Positions 13,701 to 25,468 of a stretch of 64,000 nucleotides of DNA are shown in pieces; position 1 is the stretch's first letter, and each line of letters opens with the position of its first letter. The DNA comes from Sthenelais limicola (lineage: Eukaryota; Annelida; Polychaeta; Phyllodocida; Sigalionidae). Under the pieces are notes generated by a model. The model had not been told where the DNA came from and did not search any database. It saw nothing but the letters and a program-made list of their open reading frames with translations. Both the position numbers and the translations under genes were made by a program. The DNA is taken from assembly GCA_942159475.1 (NCBI GenBank), contig OW804094.1, forward strand, positions 129,256,755 through 129,320,754, written 5' to 3'.

Positions 13701-14692
13701 TCATTAGTAAGCCACTAATAACACAGCTCACGAAGTGGACAGACATGGGATTAACTGGAATTGTTCTGGCATCATCTTTCTGTAATAATTCCCGGTTCAT
13801 CGACAATGAGGATGTCTTCGGACTCTCTTTTGGAAGAGAAGCAAATAAAGGCTCAGGTTCTTCAGATTCTTTGTCCTGACAGTTCGCTCCCGTCACCGTA
13901 ATAATTATTTGAAATCAAGATGGAGACAAACATGCATTTTCAGTTTTTCTGTCTTTTTTTTGTGATTATTGTGACTTCAAAGAATATCCCGAAACCTGCT
14001 TCTCAGAATCGGTGTTTTGCTGTGATGTGGTAATATTCACACCCTCAAGAACGAATATATATGAGAAACTTTATTTCCATTTTGTTATACAGATAGTGAT
14101 GAAAGCTTTCTACATGGAAATCGGTTTTTGTTCAGTGTCCCTGACAGCTCTTCCAAATAATGATGAGCTACTCACTGAAATATAGGTAATGCTATATATA
14201 CCGGTACTCAAACAGTACATTAACATATTTGGCAATTTAATCATTATATTATTGCCAATGGCTGGGAAAGATAATATACTCTATTCTAGCCATTTATTAG
14301 ATATAGATCGAGCAACCCAGCAGCGAGAACTGCCACTCGTTGCACAGGGGGGACATAAGCCGATCCACTGAGATTAACATTTAGCTGATGAAAAATATGT
14401 AACGGCCCACTTATCGCTTGATATCTTGTCTAAGTGATTATTTTTATTCCACTAGGGATTTATGCTCTAACACCGATGTATCAAAGCTTAAAAACGTAGA
14501 ACAATAACAGTAATGAATGAGTGCATTTTTATCATTTTCATACGGAGGAATCCCAGTGGGATCGCCTCTAGCATTGCTTGATAAAAAGAGTGAAGTAACG
14601 CGTCGACTGGAGCAGAACAGAGCCAAACACATATCTTGTGAGAACGTCACCATTATTTGCATACTGACGCGTGCTCTGGGATGCCTCTTCAG
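10739..14692. other. Mostly A/T-rich non-coding DNA apart from the 11.0-11.65 kb island
   Basis: No gene is recognised. Two frames stand out weakly. One is a 100-codon plus frame at 12606-12908 with no domain. The other is a minus frame at 13660-13896 that is rich in Glu, Pro and Ser and has a poor acceptor context. Neither is supported well enough to call as an exon. Confidence 0.4.
11040..11650. other. G/C-rich island without an open reading frame; one CTCF-like site
   Basis: About 600 bp are markedly richer in G/C and CpG than the flanks, yet no frame of 60 codons is open on either strand, so this is not simply coding. Positions 11575-11588 (CCGCTAGGGGGACC) resemble the core of the bilaterian CTCF motif. 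Such matches also occur by chance. Possible readings are a regulatory island, a decayed repeat or a non-coding exon. Confidence 0.35.
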
Positions 14693-14802
14693 GGAAAAAG
14701 CTCACCTTGGGACTTGGCAAAGATGTGATCACGACCATAGTGGGTGGGCGCGTCACCAAAAATGGTTATGAGTATTATCTCGCGTACAAAACCCTCATTT
14801 AA
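14693..14802 (+). CDS. Weak exon-like frame behind a CTCTTCAG acceptor
   Basis: After the acceptor-like GATGCCTCTTCAG the plus strand reads in phase (two leading bases) as KKLTLGLGKD, then VITTIVGGRVTKNGYEYY, and reaches TAA at 14800-14802. The peptide has a natural-looking composition, but the frame is only 35 codons and belongs to no family I recognise. It could end at the stop as a terminal exon, or splice at a poor GT near 14783. Chance is a real possibility. Confidence 0.22.
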
Positions 14803-17800
14803 GCCAGAAATGATCGTCATCTAATGAGATCCTCGCGAGGGAACCCTTGCCCAATCGAGGAGTAATGACTGGCGACCATGTGTATCTGCCTTGGGGATCT
14901 TAACCAGTGTTTAGGAAGAGAGGCAAGGTTAGCGAGTTGACACCGTTTCGCTATCAGAAGAACACAGGAGCTGGGCCGAGAGGCGGCTGGCTTCGGGCTG
15001 AGGGACGTGTAAAATGTCCCCGGACAATCACAAAGCAGTAGGCATCATTAGATGACAGGCCACCCCAGACCCCCATATAATCAACTTACATGGCCCAGAC
15101 CTCAACTACTGCCCGGGGGATCTCTAACTCAATTACTCGCATTCTCATTGTGACTTTTCGCTTTGCAGGCTCGTCGATGCAGTGTCTTAATTAAGAGTCG
15201 TTGCGGCGCCGACGCTTTTAATCAATTTGAAACAAATGCTTATCACCAAGGCCACCCTCTTGACAACTGCCTGAGCTAATAATGCTTCGAGCAACTCACC
15301 AATTTTTTGCAGTACCTTTGCACTATTGTATAAAATGAGAGACCTGGGGTAGGAGGGGGAAGGGTGCGTCGGCTATAGAGGGGCAGGGGAGACTGTCACC
15401 CATCAGGACCGGGGGCCTATCAATACATTGAATTAGTCGTATAGGTTGAATGTGGGGCATTCAAATGCTATACCTGACAGGGAAGAAGTCCTAAGTGCAA
15501 TCTATGGACACGATAATTGGATAAATTGATGGGTCCGTTTCGGTACGTGCCCTATTGGGCCACCAGATTCTGGCAACCGCCGGAGCGAAAATAAGAGCTA
15601 ATGCGTCTCAAGCAGCGCGCAAACAGATATAAATGCTTCCTAAAGAGCAATATATAGGGTCGGCCAGTGGAGGCAAAGTCGGTACATGCACGAAACTAGA
15701 GCTAGCTGAGTGTATAGCCACTCTATACAATCATATCTATATATATTTATATAAGTTCAGTCTGAGCCATTATTTCAGGCATTTCAATCGAAGGCACCTC
15801 CGGGGCTTGGAGACTAGTCTGGGGCGGTCACGCTTTGTGGGGCTTTGTCCGGCGAAAGCTGCATCCAAAACATATGGCACGATTTTAATAGACAGTTTAT
15901 TTATTTGTGAAGCCATGAAAAGTCGTACTTAGCGCCCAGGGAATGTTTTGAAAGCAGAGGTCAAACGGGGTCTGATGTCTTGATGTGTACAGTGTTCGAC
16001 ACCTGTCTTAGGGGAACTAAGTCACCTCCTCTGTGTTTACCTTCTGCCCAACCGACCGAGATGCTCAGAAGTATTTTGAGCTTGACTTGAGTTGCTCTTC
16101 CTCTCTATATATATCAGAGAATCCAATCTAGAGTGGGGCTTATAGGGGAGATCTATAATAAGGGGAGGCCGTTTCATTCCTTGTGGCATCTCGAGTATTC
16201 GAGGCCACACAGAGCGCCTATGTTACCACTAGGAAACACATGTCACCTCTATGAATTCCCATCCTCTTCACCTCGCCCTGACTTGCTCAGCGACGTCAAT
16301 TGCTGCTGTCACTTCATTGAATCTTGCCAGCCAATCACTCGGAAGTCCAGTCGGTGCGGTCACCCTGCCGTGCACTATTCATTATAGCTGATGGTTCGGA
16401 CAGCACATGAGCAGTTTGGGAAATTTGCATTGGAGGCTTCAGACCCTGTAGCAAACTCTTTTTAGCATGAGTGAATATCTGGGCCGATGGATACGGGGGA
16501 AGGATTGGAAATTCCAAACACACTTCAGCTCCATCTTTCACGAACAATATTTCCGCCTTGCGTCTAAAGTAGAGGCCCCTTGGAAGTGGACCAGACGCGA
16601 CACATCAGCGGATAAAATGTGACTGACCGGTATATTCATATTCATTTGCATCGCCTACTATGTGTCCAAGCAAAACCTTTCCCTGCATATATTCTCCTTT
16701 CAATCATTCCCAATGCAAAGCTTCCCAAGTGAACCCCACCCGCCACCTCTCTCTGTGCGTTGACAAGGTCCACGCCATGCAATCCTCCAAACCAACGCGA
16801 CTGTCCAAACCAACCCAGCAAATTCAGCGCTTAAGTAATTGTGGAATTCTGCCTCTGGCTCCCCGAGGGAATTCCATTAAAAATACACGAGAGTCAAGAT
16901 TATGATCGCGATGAGATCATGCTTTTAACGTCGGTGGTGTAAATAGTAAAATGGCTCAAGATTTTATTGCAGACGCACCCACTCTCTCAATCGGTGCCAA
17001 CTCGCGTGCCGCATTTGTTTGGCTTCCACTCGTCCAATCTCACTGATACGGATACTCTTTCTTCAGCTATGCTGAATAAATTCCTTAAATTACTCCAGAG
17101 TCCTGCCACTAAAATGAGATCAAAATCCGGGCTCATAGATTCATCAGCAGAACTGTTCCTGACTTTGCTGGGATATTAGCCTTTCACAAACCGAGAAGAA
17201 TAATCGAGAGATTGAGCGATTAGAGTTAGCTGGAATAGTAGCAAGTTTGAGAACGAGTTGAAAGTGTGGTTTTCATGATTTCGCTAAATGGGCGCTGGCC
17301 CGAGTGTCAGCGAGTGGAGCAGGGGAACGGCTCAACTGTAACCCCCAATCATGTCTGATGCAGAAACTCACTAGACAGGGCGAAGGGTATAGAATAGCTC
17401 TAGTTTTTTTCCTTCTTCAGAGCACCAGTCCCATCTAATGGGTTACTTCCACCCAGAAGAGCTTTCAAGTGAGCTTTTCAGGATTTGGTTCCGGTCTTCT
17501 CCATGGGATCCACATTTTCCTCGAGTTAGTTACACTGGATAGAAATGAATGGGCAATACGGGTGATAAAATGTTGCCTTCCTTTATACGACTCCTGCCGA
17601 CAGTGTAGAGTGAAACAATGGTCTTAGATAACACAGGTGAAAGGCAGACACACCCAGTGTCAGTTACATCTTGTCCTATAGATTAGATAAAAATGTAGTG
17701 CACACAAACTTGCTGTGCGTTAGAACTACACATTAATTGGAATTGAGATTACCCGGGTCTATATATGAATCATACTTCTATATGTTGATTTAGAAAAGCA

Positions 17801-18230
17801 CTTTTTAACCCTATTATCCTAGCTAAAAGGCCGTCTCTTTGAAAGAACAATTTGTATACCATTGCGTGCGTTAAGGTATATTTTTAGAGAAGTCATTCAC
17901 CTTGCCTCAAATGGAACATCAATAGTAAATGGAAAGATTAATTTTATCTTTCCATGTAGAGACTTTAAGATTCCTTTGTATGTTTCTGTGCAGTATGTGA
18001 ATTCTATATTTAACCGGTGTCTACCACTTTTATTTGAATAGAATTTTTTTTAATTATTTAAATAGCAAATTAATTTGAATTAGAAAAGTATGCATTCACC
18101 TACTTTTTTAAACAAATGTTTTACTTCTTCTTATACTTCTATTTATTCTTCATACATTATACAAATAATCAATTCATGTAACCTTTACCATTCTAACTTT
18201 TCTCTACCATTTACCTTACATACATGTTAA
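14803..18230. other. Non-coding stretch, no gene supported
   Basis: A strong-looking acceptor (pyrimidine tract ending TTTGCAG at about 15169) is followed by 35 open codons but no donor. Frames at 15633-15932, 16133-16387 and 16660-16905 have no family features. From about 17690 on the sequence becomes very A/T-rich. Confidence 0.4.
17929..17955. repeat. 10-bp perfect inverted repeat with 7-nt loop
   Basis: ATGGAAAGAT at 17929-17938 is mirrored by ATCTTTCCAT at 17946-17955. It is a short hairpin in A/T-rich DNA, with no poly-T run or gene end to suggest a terminator role. Confidence 0.6.
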
Positions 18231-18304
18231 TAAGCGCTTTTGAGCAGCTGAATTGCTGGTAAAAGCACTATACAAATTTGATAAATAAACAATAATAATA
18301 CAAA
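18231..18304 (+). mobile_element. SINE-type 3' tail (AGCGCTTT...CACTATACAAAT...(ATA)n)
   Basis: The segment carries AAGCGCTTTTGAGCAGC, then AAAAGCACTATACAAAT, and ends in an AATAATAATA run. This matches the conserved 3' module of many metazoan tRNA-derived SINEs and their partner LINEs (paired GCGCTT words, TATAAAT-like word, short ATA/ATT tail). The body upstream is too A/T-rich and diverged for me to define a tRNA-like head, so this is a truncated or decayed copy on the plus strand. Confidence 0.6.
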
Positions 18305-21300
18305 TAAGAATGCCCATAGACTGGCTCGTCGCGAATGACATGAAAAAGATGTTTTTACTTAATCATTTAAGGTTTAATTGGCTAACACGATATAGAGAAC
18401 TACAACGACCTCGAGAAACGGTTAGAACTGCTGTGCTAAGGCTTTTGTAATTTGGCTCAACTTTCGCAATGAATTTAGACCAAAAAGTCTACTCCCACTT
18501 GAGCATTGATGATGTTCAACCATGTGATAAAATTAATCTTCATCACACTTTTTCGTAGCAATCTATGAAGCTTTTACATTACCGATTGTTCCTTTTAATG
18601 TCTCATGACATCTTCAGTTCGACAGCACGGAGACAGCTGTCATTACTGAACCTAACTCCCCAAGGCACTGCCTTCCTTTTAAGCAAGGGCTTTTGAGGAA
18701 TGCATGGTCAGTTGAGTTTCCCTCTGCCCCTTGGCATCAGAGGGGTCCCTGTGTATAATTCCAGTGGATCTTCTCCTCTGTGTGACTAACGATCCGAGAA
18801 GTCGGACTGATCCTAGAATGGCTAATCCCCCATTCCGATCAGTAATCTTCAAGCTTAATCTGCACGAAGAATCCAATTGGTAAGATGACCGATTTGTGCA
18901 CCGCTGCGACAGAGGAGGCAGACAATCATTTCCCCTTCATAGCTCTGAATAATACCGTTTCTTTCTTTGGCAAAACGAAGTATAGGCAATGGCATTTTAT
19001 TGCCATTACTGCACCCGCATGACCTAAGCTCATCGCGTCCAATATACTCCAGTCGGATTAGATCCAGTGTAAAGGCACCTTCAGAAGTGATGCCTATTCA
19101 CAGAGCGCGAGCGGGCATCAACAACAGCAGCATTGCCATACTATAGTCAGTGCCTCGGGATAGTGTTAAAGTTGGCCTTTAACGCAAGAAGTAAAAATTT
19201 AATAAAGCCAACGCATAGCAGATTAAATGCACTAATGGATTTTCTTATGGGCCTATTAGAACGCAATTCTCTCCCATTTACCTTATCCTTGTTAAGTGAG
19301 CTCGGCTCACTTCTATTCGAGATTATATCCATGGCTTGTGGTACTATACCTAAGATTTGCTTATCCCGTAGATATCGAAGCTTACACAATGTGCCTGCTG
19401 CAATAATAGCCTAAAGCGATCTTGTTTTCTGTAGACAGTAGATGATGGCTCGGTCAATAAGAAAACAATATTTTTTTTGCTTGAAAAGGATTGACAATGG
19501 TGGATAAGATTTCGCAGTACATTACTGGGTATAATATTACTCCGTGTTATAAAGGAGGGGATCCATTGGAGGAAAGCAAGTGTATCATTACATTTATACT
19601 TCCGCAGATTACAAAATAAAGGGATTGGATAGGTCCTTAAGAGTATCACCAAGAACCTACTTGATCGGAGAGAAAGTGTTGAGGGACATGGCTTGTTAGG
19701 ACTCAGTGCTTCAAAGCACCTAACCCATGTTGCATATCAAGGCAATCCAATATATTCATAACGGTATCTGATTGAAATGCGAAGGAAGTAATTGGTAATT
19801 TTACATATAGACCGTCAAGGCTATTTTATTATTCAATTCATTTGTCTCCGATTTGTATGGATGCTGGAACTGGATTAATCAAGATGAACCATCACCAGGG
19901 CTTATGACATTTCATGTGAGTAGAGAATGAAAAACAACCAAATAGCATTTAATATGCATAGATATAACATATATGCAGTATTCTCGATATTCTAAGCGTA
20001 CTGACGTCAAATATCTGCCTAAGCTTATGGATTGAAATTTGCAATTTAATATTTTTGATTTATCGAAGGATTCCTGTTTCATAATAGATGAGATGCCAAG
20101 AATTTATGTGATAAATTCATGATATAGCTAGTCATCATTTGTCTGCAATTTAATCCCCTCAGCCACTCAATTCGGACTACGATACTATTTGAAAGCCACT
20201 GGATTAAAACCGCGCTCATATATATATTCGTTCGGGAGCGAAGTATGCATCAATGATTCCGATTTTGATTAAGAATGTACGGGGATTTGAGATCAACTGC
20301 TGTTTTAACCACTCCTATCGCTCATAAAATGTCAAGAGTTTTCACAGATGCTTAGTTCTATGTGGGTGTTCTTTGTCTCGCACACCTGCACGCGTATTTG
20401 ACATTAACGATGCCACGATATTCCATGTCAGAATAACGGCAGTCACTGAAATCCCTCTCGGTAGACAAAGCACATTTCAAACAATTAAATGCTCCGACTT
20501 TCTTCTTTGGTTATGATGTATTTCCATCTCCTGCCTGCCAAGATAATCTCCCTTTGTCAGGTTTGTGAGGAAAGATAATCGATTTTGGATACCCGATGGA
20601 GAAAACAATGAGATGCGGTGGTAATTGAAACCCGCCACTTGAGACCTTTCTCGCACCTACAGCCTCCCCCTTCCCGCCCATTGAGCTGGCCCTAAAAGGG
20701 AACCGCTTGTCCTCTGTCCTTCACGACCTTTCACTTTTGACAAATTGAGTCCAAGTGAATGCAAATCTTTGTCACATTGAATCTTCAAGTAGGAAGTGGC
20801 ACGTTCTCGTCCTTATACAGGCAGGCCACATTAGATGGGTGCACATGTCGTTTTGCGGGAGGTGTCTTTTTTTCACTGTACATCCTCCCCTCCCGTCCGA
20901 TGTACCCAAGAGTCGGGGCGTACTCAATTGAATAAAACAGACAAGAGATTTCCCTGTCCTCTCTATAAAAGCATCACACTTTTAAGCCCGTATGCTAATT
21001 TCAGAGAGGGGAAAAAGTCTGGACAGGAAAAAAACAAGTGGCTTTCAATACACTGCCTGTGTCAGCCCTAGTTCTTAACTGCAGTGTACCATGTGAATCA
21101 GTGCAACATCTCGACAAAGGATGTTGGGAATAGCTTATTCCCTTTGTACATGGGGCAGAGCTAAACCATATAGCACATATGACATACATTATGGCATTTA
21201 GATAGGTGCGTAGGATGCATTGAATCTGCAATATTAAAAACAATTGCCAGTCAGATCAGACTGTATATGGTCCAATAATACTGCGCTAGTACTAGCGAGG

Positions 21301-21434
21301 ATTATAGTGTTATTGTGTTCGTGAATCATACACCAACCTATACAGGGTCTGGGCTGGTGCAAGGCCGCGGACCGAGCCACTCCCGAGCTATTGTCTCCCT
21401 TTTGATCTGACAACTCACGTCCAGTTCCTTTCAG
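18305..21434. other. Non-coding stretch, no gene supported
   Basis: Overlapping frames at 19133-19652 on both strands lack any domain or usable splice pair. A G/C-richer patch at 20630-20730 shows no reading frame. If the plus-strand gene at 21435 extends upstream, this is one of its introns. Confidence 0.4.
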
Positions 21435-21578
21435 GTGAAGTAATTGAACTGGCCGATAAAATACAACCCGGTTACAAGTTGCCTGACAAGCATACAGTTG
21501 GAGCAGCGCATTCGCAGAGCGATTGCGAAATAATTACACAACAGATGAAAGAACGCGGGCAATTCTACATCTTTGAAG
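21435..21578 (+). CDS. Internal exon of an unidentified plus-strand gene
   Basis: The exon is bounded by a good acceptor (TTCCTTTCAG just before 21435) and a GTGAAC donor at 21579. It is 144 nt, entered with two leading bases and left with one trailing base. The only open frame gives 47 residues: EVIELADKIQPGYKLPDKHT, then VGAAHSQSDCEIITQQMKE, then RGQFYIFEG across the donor. Composition is balanced and hydrophilic with a typical mix of codons, unlike the surrounding non-coding DNA; the other two frames carry stops. I do not recognise the protein family. No signal peptide, membrane segment or cysteine pattern is visible. It lies 1.2 kb from the last minus-strand exon found, so the two genes converge or interleave. 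I could not find its partner exons with confidence. Confidence 0.65.
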
Positions 21579-22779
21579 GTGAACAACAACTAACAAAGCG
21601 CATACCACTTTGCCCCTTGTTTATGTGTTTACACATTATCCCATGTTGCGCATTTTTGATCCGGAAGATAAAATATTGTGTCATTTCTAAATCCCCGAAA
21701 GAACATTATAGCCAGGGGTGATAGTAAATCTATTTTATGTTGTATGGGGTTAGGAGCATTCTAAAGCCCGTCGATCCTGTAATGAGTTGTATCACGCGCA
21801 AGCGATAAATTCCGTTGACAGGAATTAATTATAGACCATAGCACTAGTATCTGGCCTTAATAGGCCAGCACAACGAGTGCCCAACATTTTCAACGCTCTC
21901 AAATGTACCAATCCTCTTGACATAACTCGAGCACGTGTATCCATGTCGTTAAAACGTTCCCAAAGGCATAGTATAGACATTGAAAAATCGAAACGCCTGT
22001 TACTTAGCCAAGGAGTCGCCATCAATAATAATATTGATGGAAACATACATGCCCTCCTTTCAGGCAATGATTCTGTCCACAGCTCTTTATGTGGAATCTT
22101 GTCTCGTGCCAGACCACATAATTACCGAGTTTTAATTCGCTTGTTAAGAATATGATTGACTGTCGCTTTAATGAAGCGATAACATTACTGTAACGCTAAT
22201 CTCCCCATACCATCCACAACTATCAACGGCAATGATGGAAGGCAGAAATTATACCATAAATCTTATTAATGCTAGACAATGAACACTATATGTAATGATT
22301 TACCACTTTTTCTTCAAGGCCATCATCAACGGCGTTTTTAGAAAGCTATATGCATAACATATTCGCATAATGGGTATGTGTTCCATTTTAAGCATGGCGT
22401 AGCGTGATTACTTGGAATTACAAAAAGCGATGCATTTAATCTGTGTTTTAGGTGTAATCAATGAGTAAAATGTCCTTATTTATATCAGATGAATCGATTA
22501 GATAACAAACTGACATTCATCACGATGGCACGTTGTATCAGCACCGTGGGAAAAAATATATTGGTAAAAAGTGATCATATAGCCGTATAAAACCTATAAA
22601 TATTTATGAAAGTGATTAAGTGATGAAGTAGACACTAGGGTCATAAATCATCAAACTCTATTAACCCTCCAAGGTTTTGAAAACCTATTTCCCCCCCAGC
22701 GGTTTTTTAAACATCCATTTAAATATGTAAAGCAACCAAACTTATGACTCATACTGTTTAAAAATCTCACTGTACCAAC
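21579..22779. other. Non-coding gap between opposite-strand exons
   Basis: A 92-codon plus frame (21877-22155) contains a CCTCCTTTCAG acceptor-like site at about 22060, but its phase does not follow the exon ending at 21578. It is not called. No polyadenylation signal stands out for either flanking gene. Confidence 0.4.
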
Positions 22780-22921
22780 CTGTTTTCAACGAGGTAGTAA
22801 TCCCGATGATGTTCGTGACAGAATCCCTTCTGGGATATAATCTTGTCCCGAATGACCACTTCCCCAAGCCCGCTTTGGTACCAACGGCCGTGCCAGTCCG
22901 ACGGGAACTGGCAGCCTCCAG
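22780..22921 (-). CDS. Exon of a DUF7044-like secreted protein gene
   Basis: On the minus strand a clean acceptor (TTTGTTTGTTTCAG) is followed by 142 coding bases and a GTTGGT donor. With the trailing G of the exon at 29114-29186 the first codon becomes GCT (Ala). The frame then reads GGCQFPSDWHGRWYQSG, then LGEVVIRDKIISQKGFCHEH, then HRDYYLVENR. The pattern Cys-x-Phe-Pro, Trp-x-Gly-x-Trp-x-x-Ser-Gly, a beta-rich stretch, Lys-Gly-x-Cys, then Tyr-Tyr-Leu recalls the N-terminal domain of the DUF7044/7043/7042/7045 invertebrate proteins. Those are secreted or membrane-anchored proteins of unknown function. The two cysteines would form a disulphide in an extracellular domain. The family assignment is from memory of the motif; the exon itself is seen in sequence. 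The following exons (further left) were not found. Confidence 0.75.
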
Positions 22922-25450
22922 CTGAAACAAACAAAAATGTATTGTAGTACTATCATGCGTTGTAAGTAGTATATGGAAATGGTTACACTAATGAGGCTTT
23001 AATGAGAGTAGTATAGGAAAATGTATAATTTATAAAGGTAACAATTGAAGGTTATGTGCTGCTGACGCTTGAAACATTTTAAATATAGTACTGCTAATGG
23101 TCATTAAATTTCAAATGCACTAATTTCGGGCGATACAATAGGTCCTATTTCCTTTGTGGTGGGCACTTCCAATGATACATTATCATAATGAGGGAGGAGG
23201 GAAAGTAGTGGGGGTTGACTCTTGTTCTTCCATTGTTCAAAATTATCCAGAGCGTACGAATGGAAGAGAAGCTTTTATTTAGACAGGCAGTATCAATCAG
23301 ATATCATTGAAAATACGGAGAACATAATACGCGTTGGGCAATTAAAATTGCCAATTATTATCCATACAATATGCGCTGAGATTTGGAGCGGGTTCAAATG
23401 AGACTTTGGTTTGCAATTACGGCCGAATTGATTTGGGAGAATGATGATACTAATGGGTGCATATCTAGATGATCAGATAAATCCACCATGTAGATGGCGA
23501 TAATGGGTCAACAAACAATAGAGATAATCAGGGCAATCTGAAGCGAGACCAGCGGAACCATTAATTGATGGAATCTTGCGTTATTAAGTCAACAAGGAAC
23601 CAGGACCGCAAAAACAACCGCAGAGGCAAGACAAGAGAAGGTCAGATAGACACAAGGTCTTAAGCAAACAACATTCTGATTCGCTTGTAGAGTCATTGGC
23701 GTCTATAGGCCGCTCGTACATAACGGTTTAAAATAGGCCTCGAGTGTGTGGCCAGGGGAACAAAAGGAGGAAGACCTCGTGCTCCACTGACTACAGTGTT
23801 AATGCCAACTCAGGTGCTGCGGCTGCACGAGACCCATTGTGGGGTAGTTAGACCCCCCTGTGGGTAAGTACCCCGCCTCAGGGCCCCACACCTGTAATCC
23901 ATTCCCTCCATGGTAGCTCAACCCCGGGCCCCACACAATCACAATGAAAAATACCCCTCGGTGGCCATTGTAAAAGAGGGGCGGTCTAGGCTGACGCACG
24001 TGAGGGATCGGAACAAATTGCGCCCCACAAGGCCATAATTGTGGTTGTTTCAGATAGCGATCTATGCTTACACTATGCTCTCTAACTTTGAGCAAGGGGA
24101 AGCTGTAAGTAAGGAGGGGAGCGTTTAAATAATGAAATATTCTCTAATTTGACGTAAAATCGATATTGATGTATATGGGAATTGGCTGCGTAGACTATGT
24201 GAAGCTTCCATACTGGCTTTTACGTTGGCTATCCATCCGTCAAACGTAGAAAGCTTAAGTGTATATCATCGTGTCAATGATGCCATATTTATTGCTCGTA
24301 GGAAGGGAGCAGTGTCTTTGCACCCACTACCTATCGGTCAGGAGATCATCCTAATGTCCTGCAGGTCAGGCAGTGAATATTTGATAGGTTCCTGCTCTAG
24401 ATCATCATTGGACACATCTAGGTGCTGCACATCCGACGCCAGACCACCTCCAGGTGACTGGCCAGTCGGTAAATGAGATCAGAGAGATGAGCTGATGGCC
24501 CATCAACTTCCTACGAAGTGACCAGTACCTGTTTCCCGGGCATAGTCTTTGTCTCGTGCATAAAAGCCCTGGCGATAACCTCCTCAAAATACCCGTGAAG
24601 TTACAGCATGTGTCACTAAGCAAGCCCGCGTGTCCGGCGAGGCACGAATGACAAAAGTTGCCAGGTCAAAAGCTAAAAGATAAAAGGCTACATAGCGTGA
24701 AATGGATTTGTTTAAGAGTGTAAACTCGGGGCATGGCTGGGGATCGTGGGAGGTGGGGACTTGTCAGCCAATAATACGTGAATAATTGCTTTTGAGTGGC
24801 AAATCCCGGCCAGTTTTGTCATGGTGAAGCCATCCGTGTTGAGCATGTGTTCAATTTAATAATTCACAAACTGTTTACCTCGTCTTTTCTGGTCAGCTAT
24901 TGTTTGCTGCCACCATGTCTATACGGTAATAAATTAAGATATCGCTGACTTCCGAACAAAGATACCATCTGGCCTTAAATGAGTTACAACACAGATCTGT
25001 GCTTGTAAGGAGAGAATGCTATCCGCAACAATGAGGCAAAGATTATGAGATGATTTTAATTAATACAAATCATTGGGCGAGAAACTAGGAGGGAGGTCAC
25101 TAAGGAAGCTAATTCTCTCTAGCTGCTTGATGATAATCACAGAGCCAAATCAAGTCTCAGAGGAGAAGCCTGTCCCATTTTTTCTCTCTTTGATCTAGAC
25201 ATTAGCAAAAGGATGCACACTGCAATGACTGGGAGGTGGAAGTTGCTGCGACTGACTTCCTCTCTTTTATTCTCCTTTGCCTTTAGCAAGCACTGCCTCA
25301 TGATGTCGAATGATTTGTCTATCTATGCACCAGACACGCTTGAGGGCAACTGCCTCCTTTAGGGGGAAATGACAAACACCCCCGCAGGTATGGCTCTAAT
25401 CAAGTGCCCTCTTCCCTTTACAAACCCCTTCTCCAGGCATGCCTGGCCTA

Positions 25451-25468
25451 TAATTAACGTGTTAATTA
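25451..25468. promoter_or_regulatory. Palindromic double TAATTA site
   Basis: TAATTAAC and its reverse complement GTTAATTA are separated by GT. Two oppositely oriented TAATTA cores at this spacing fit paired-class homeodomain dimer sites. It is in an intron with moderately G/C-rich flanks. Function is inferred only; such sites also arise by chance in A/T-rich DNA. Confidence 0.3.
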
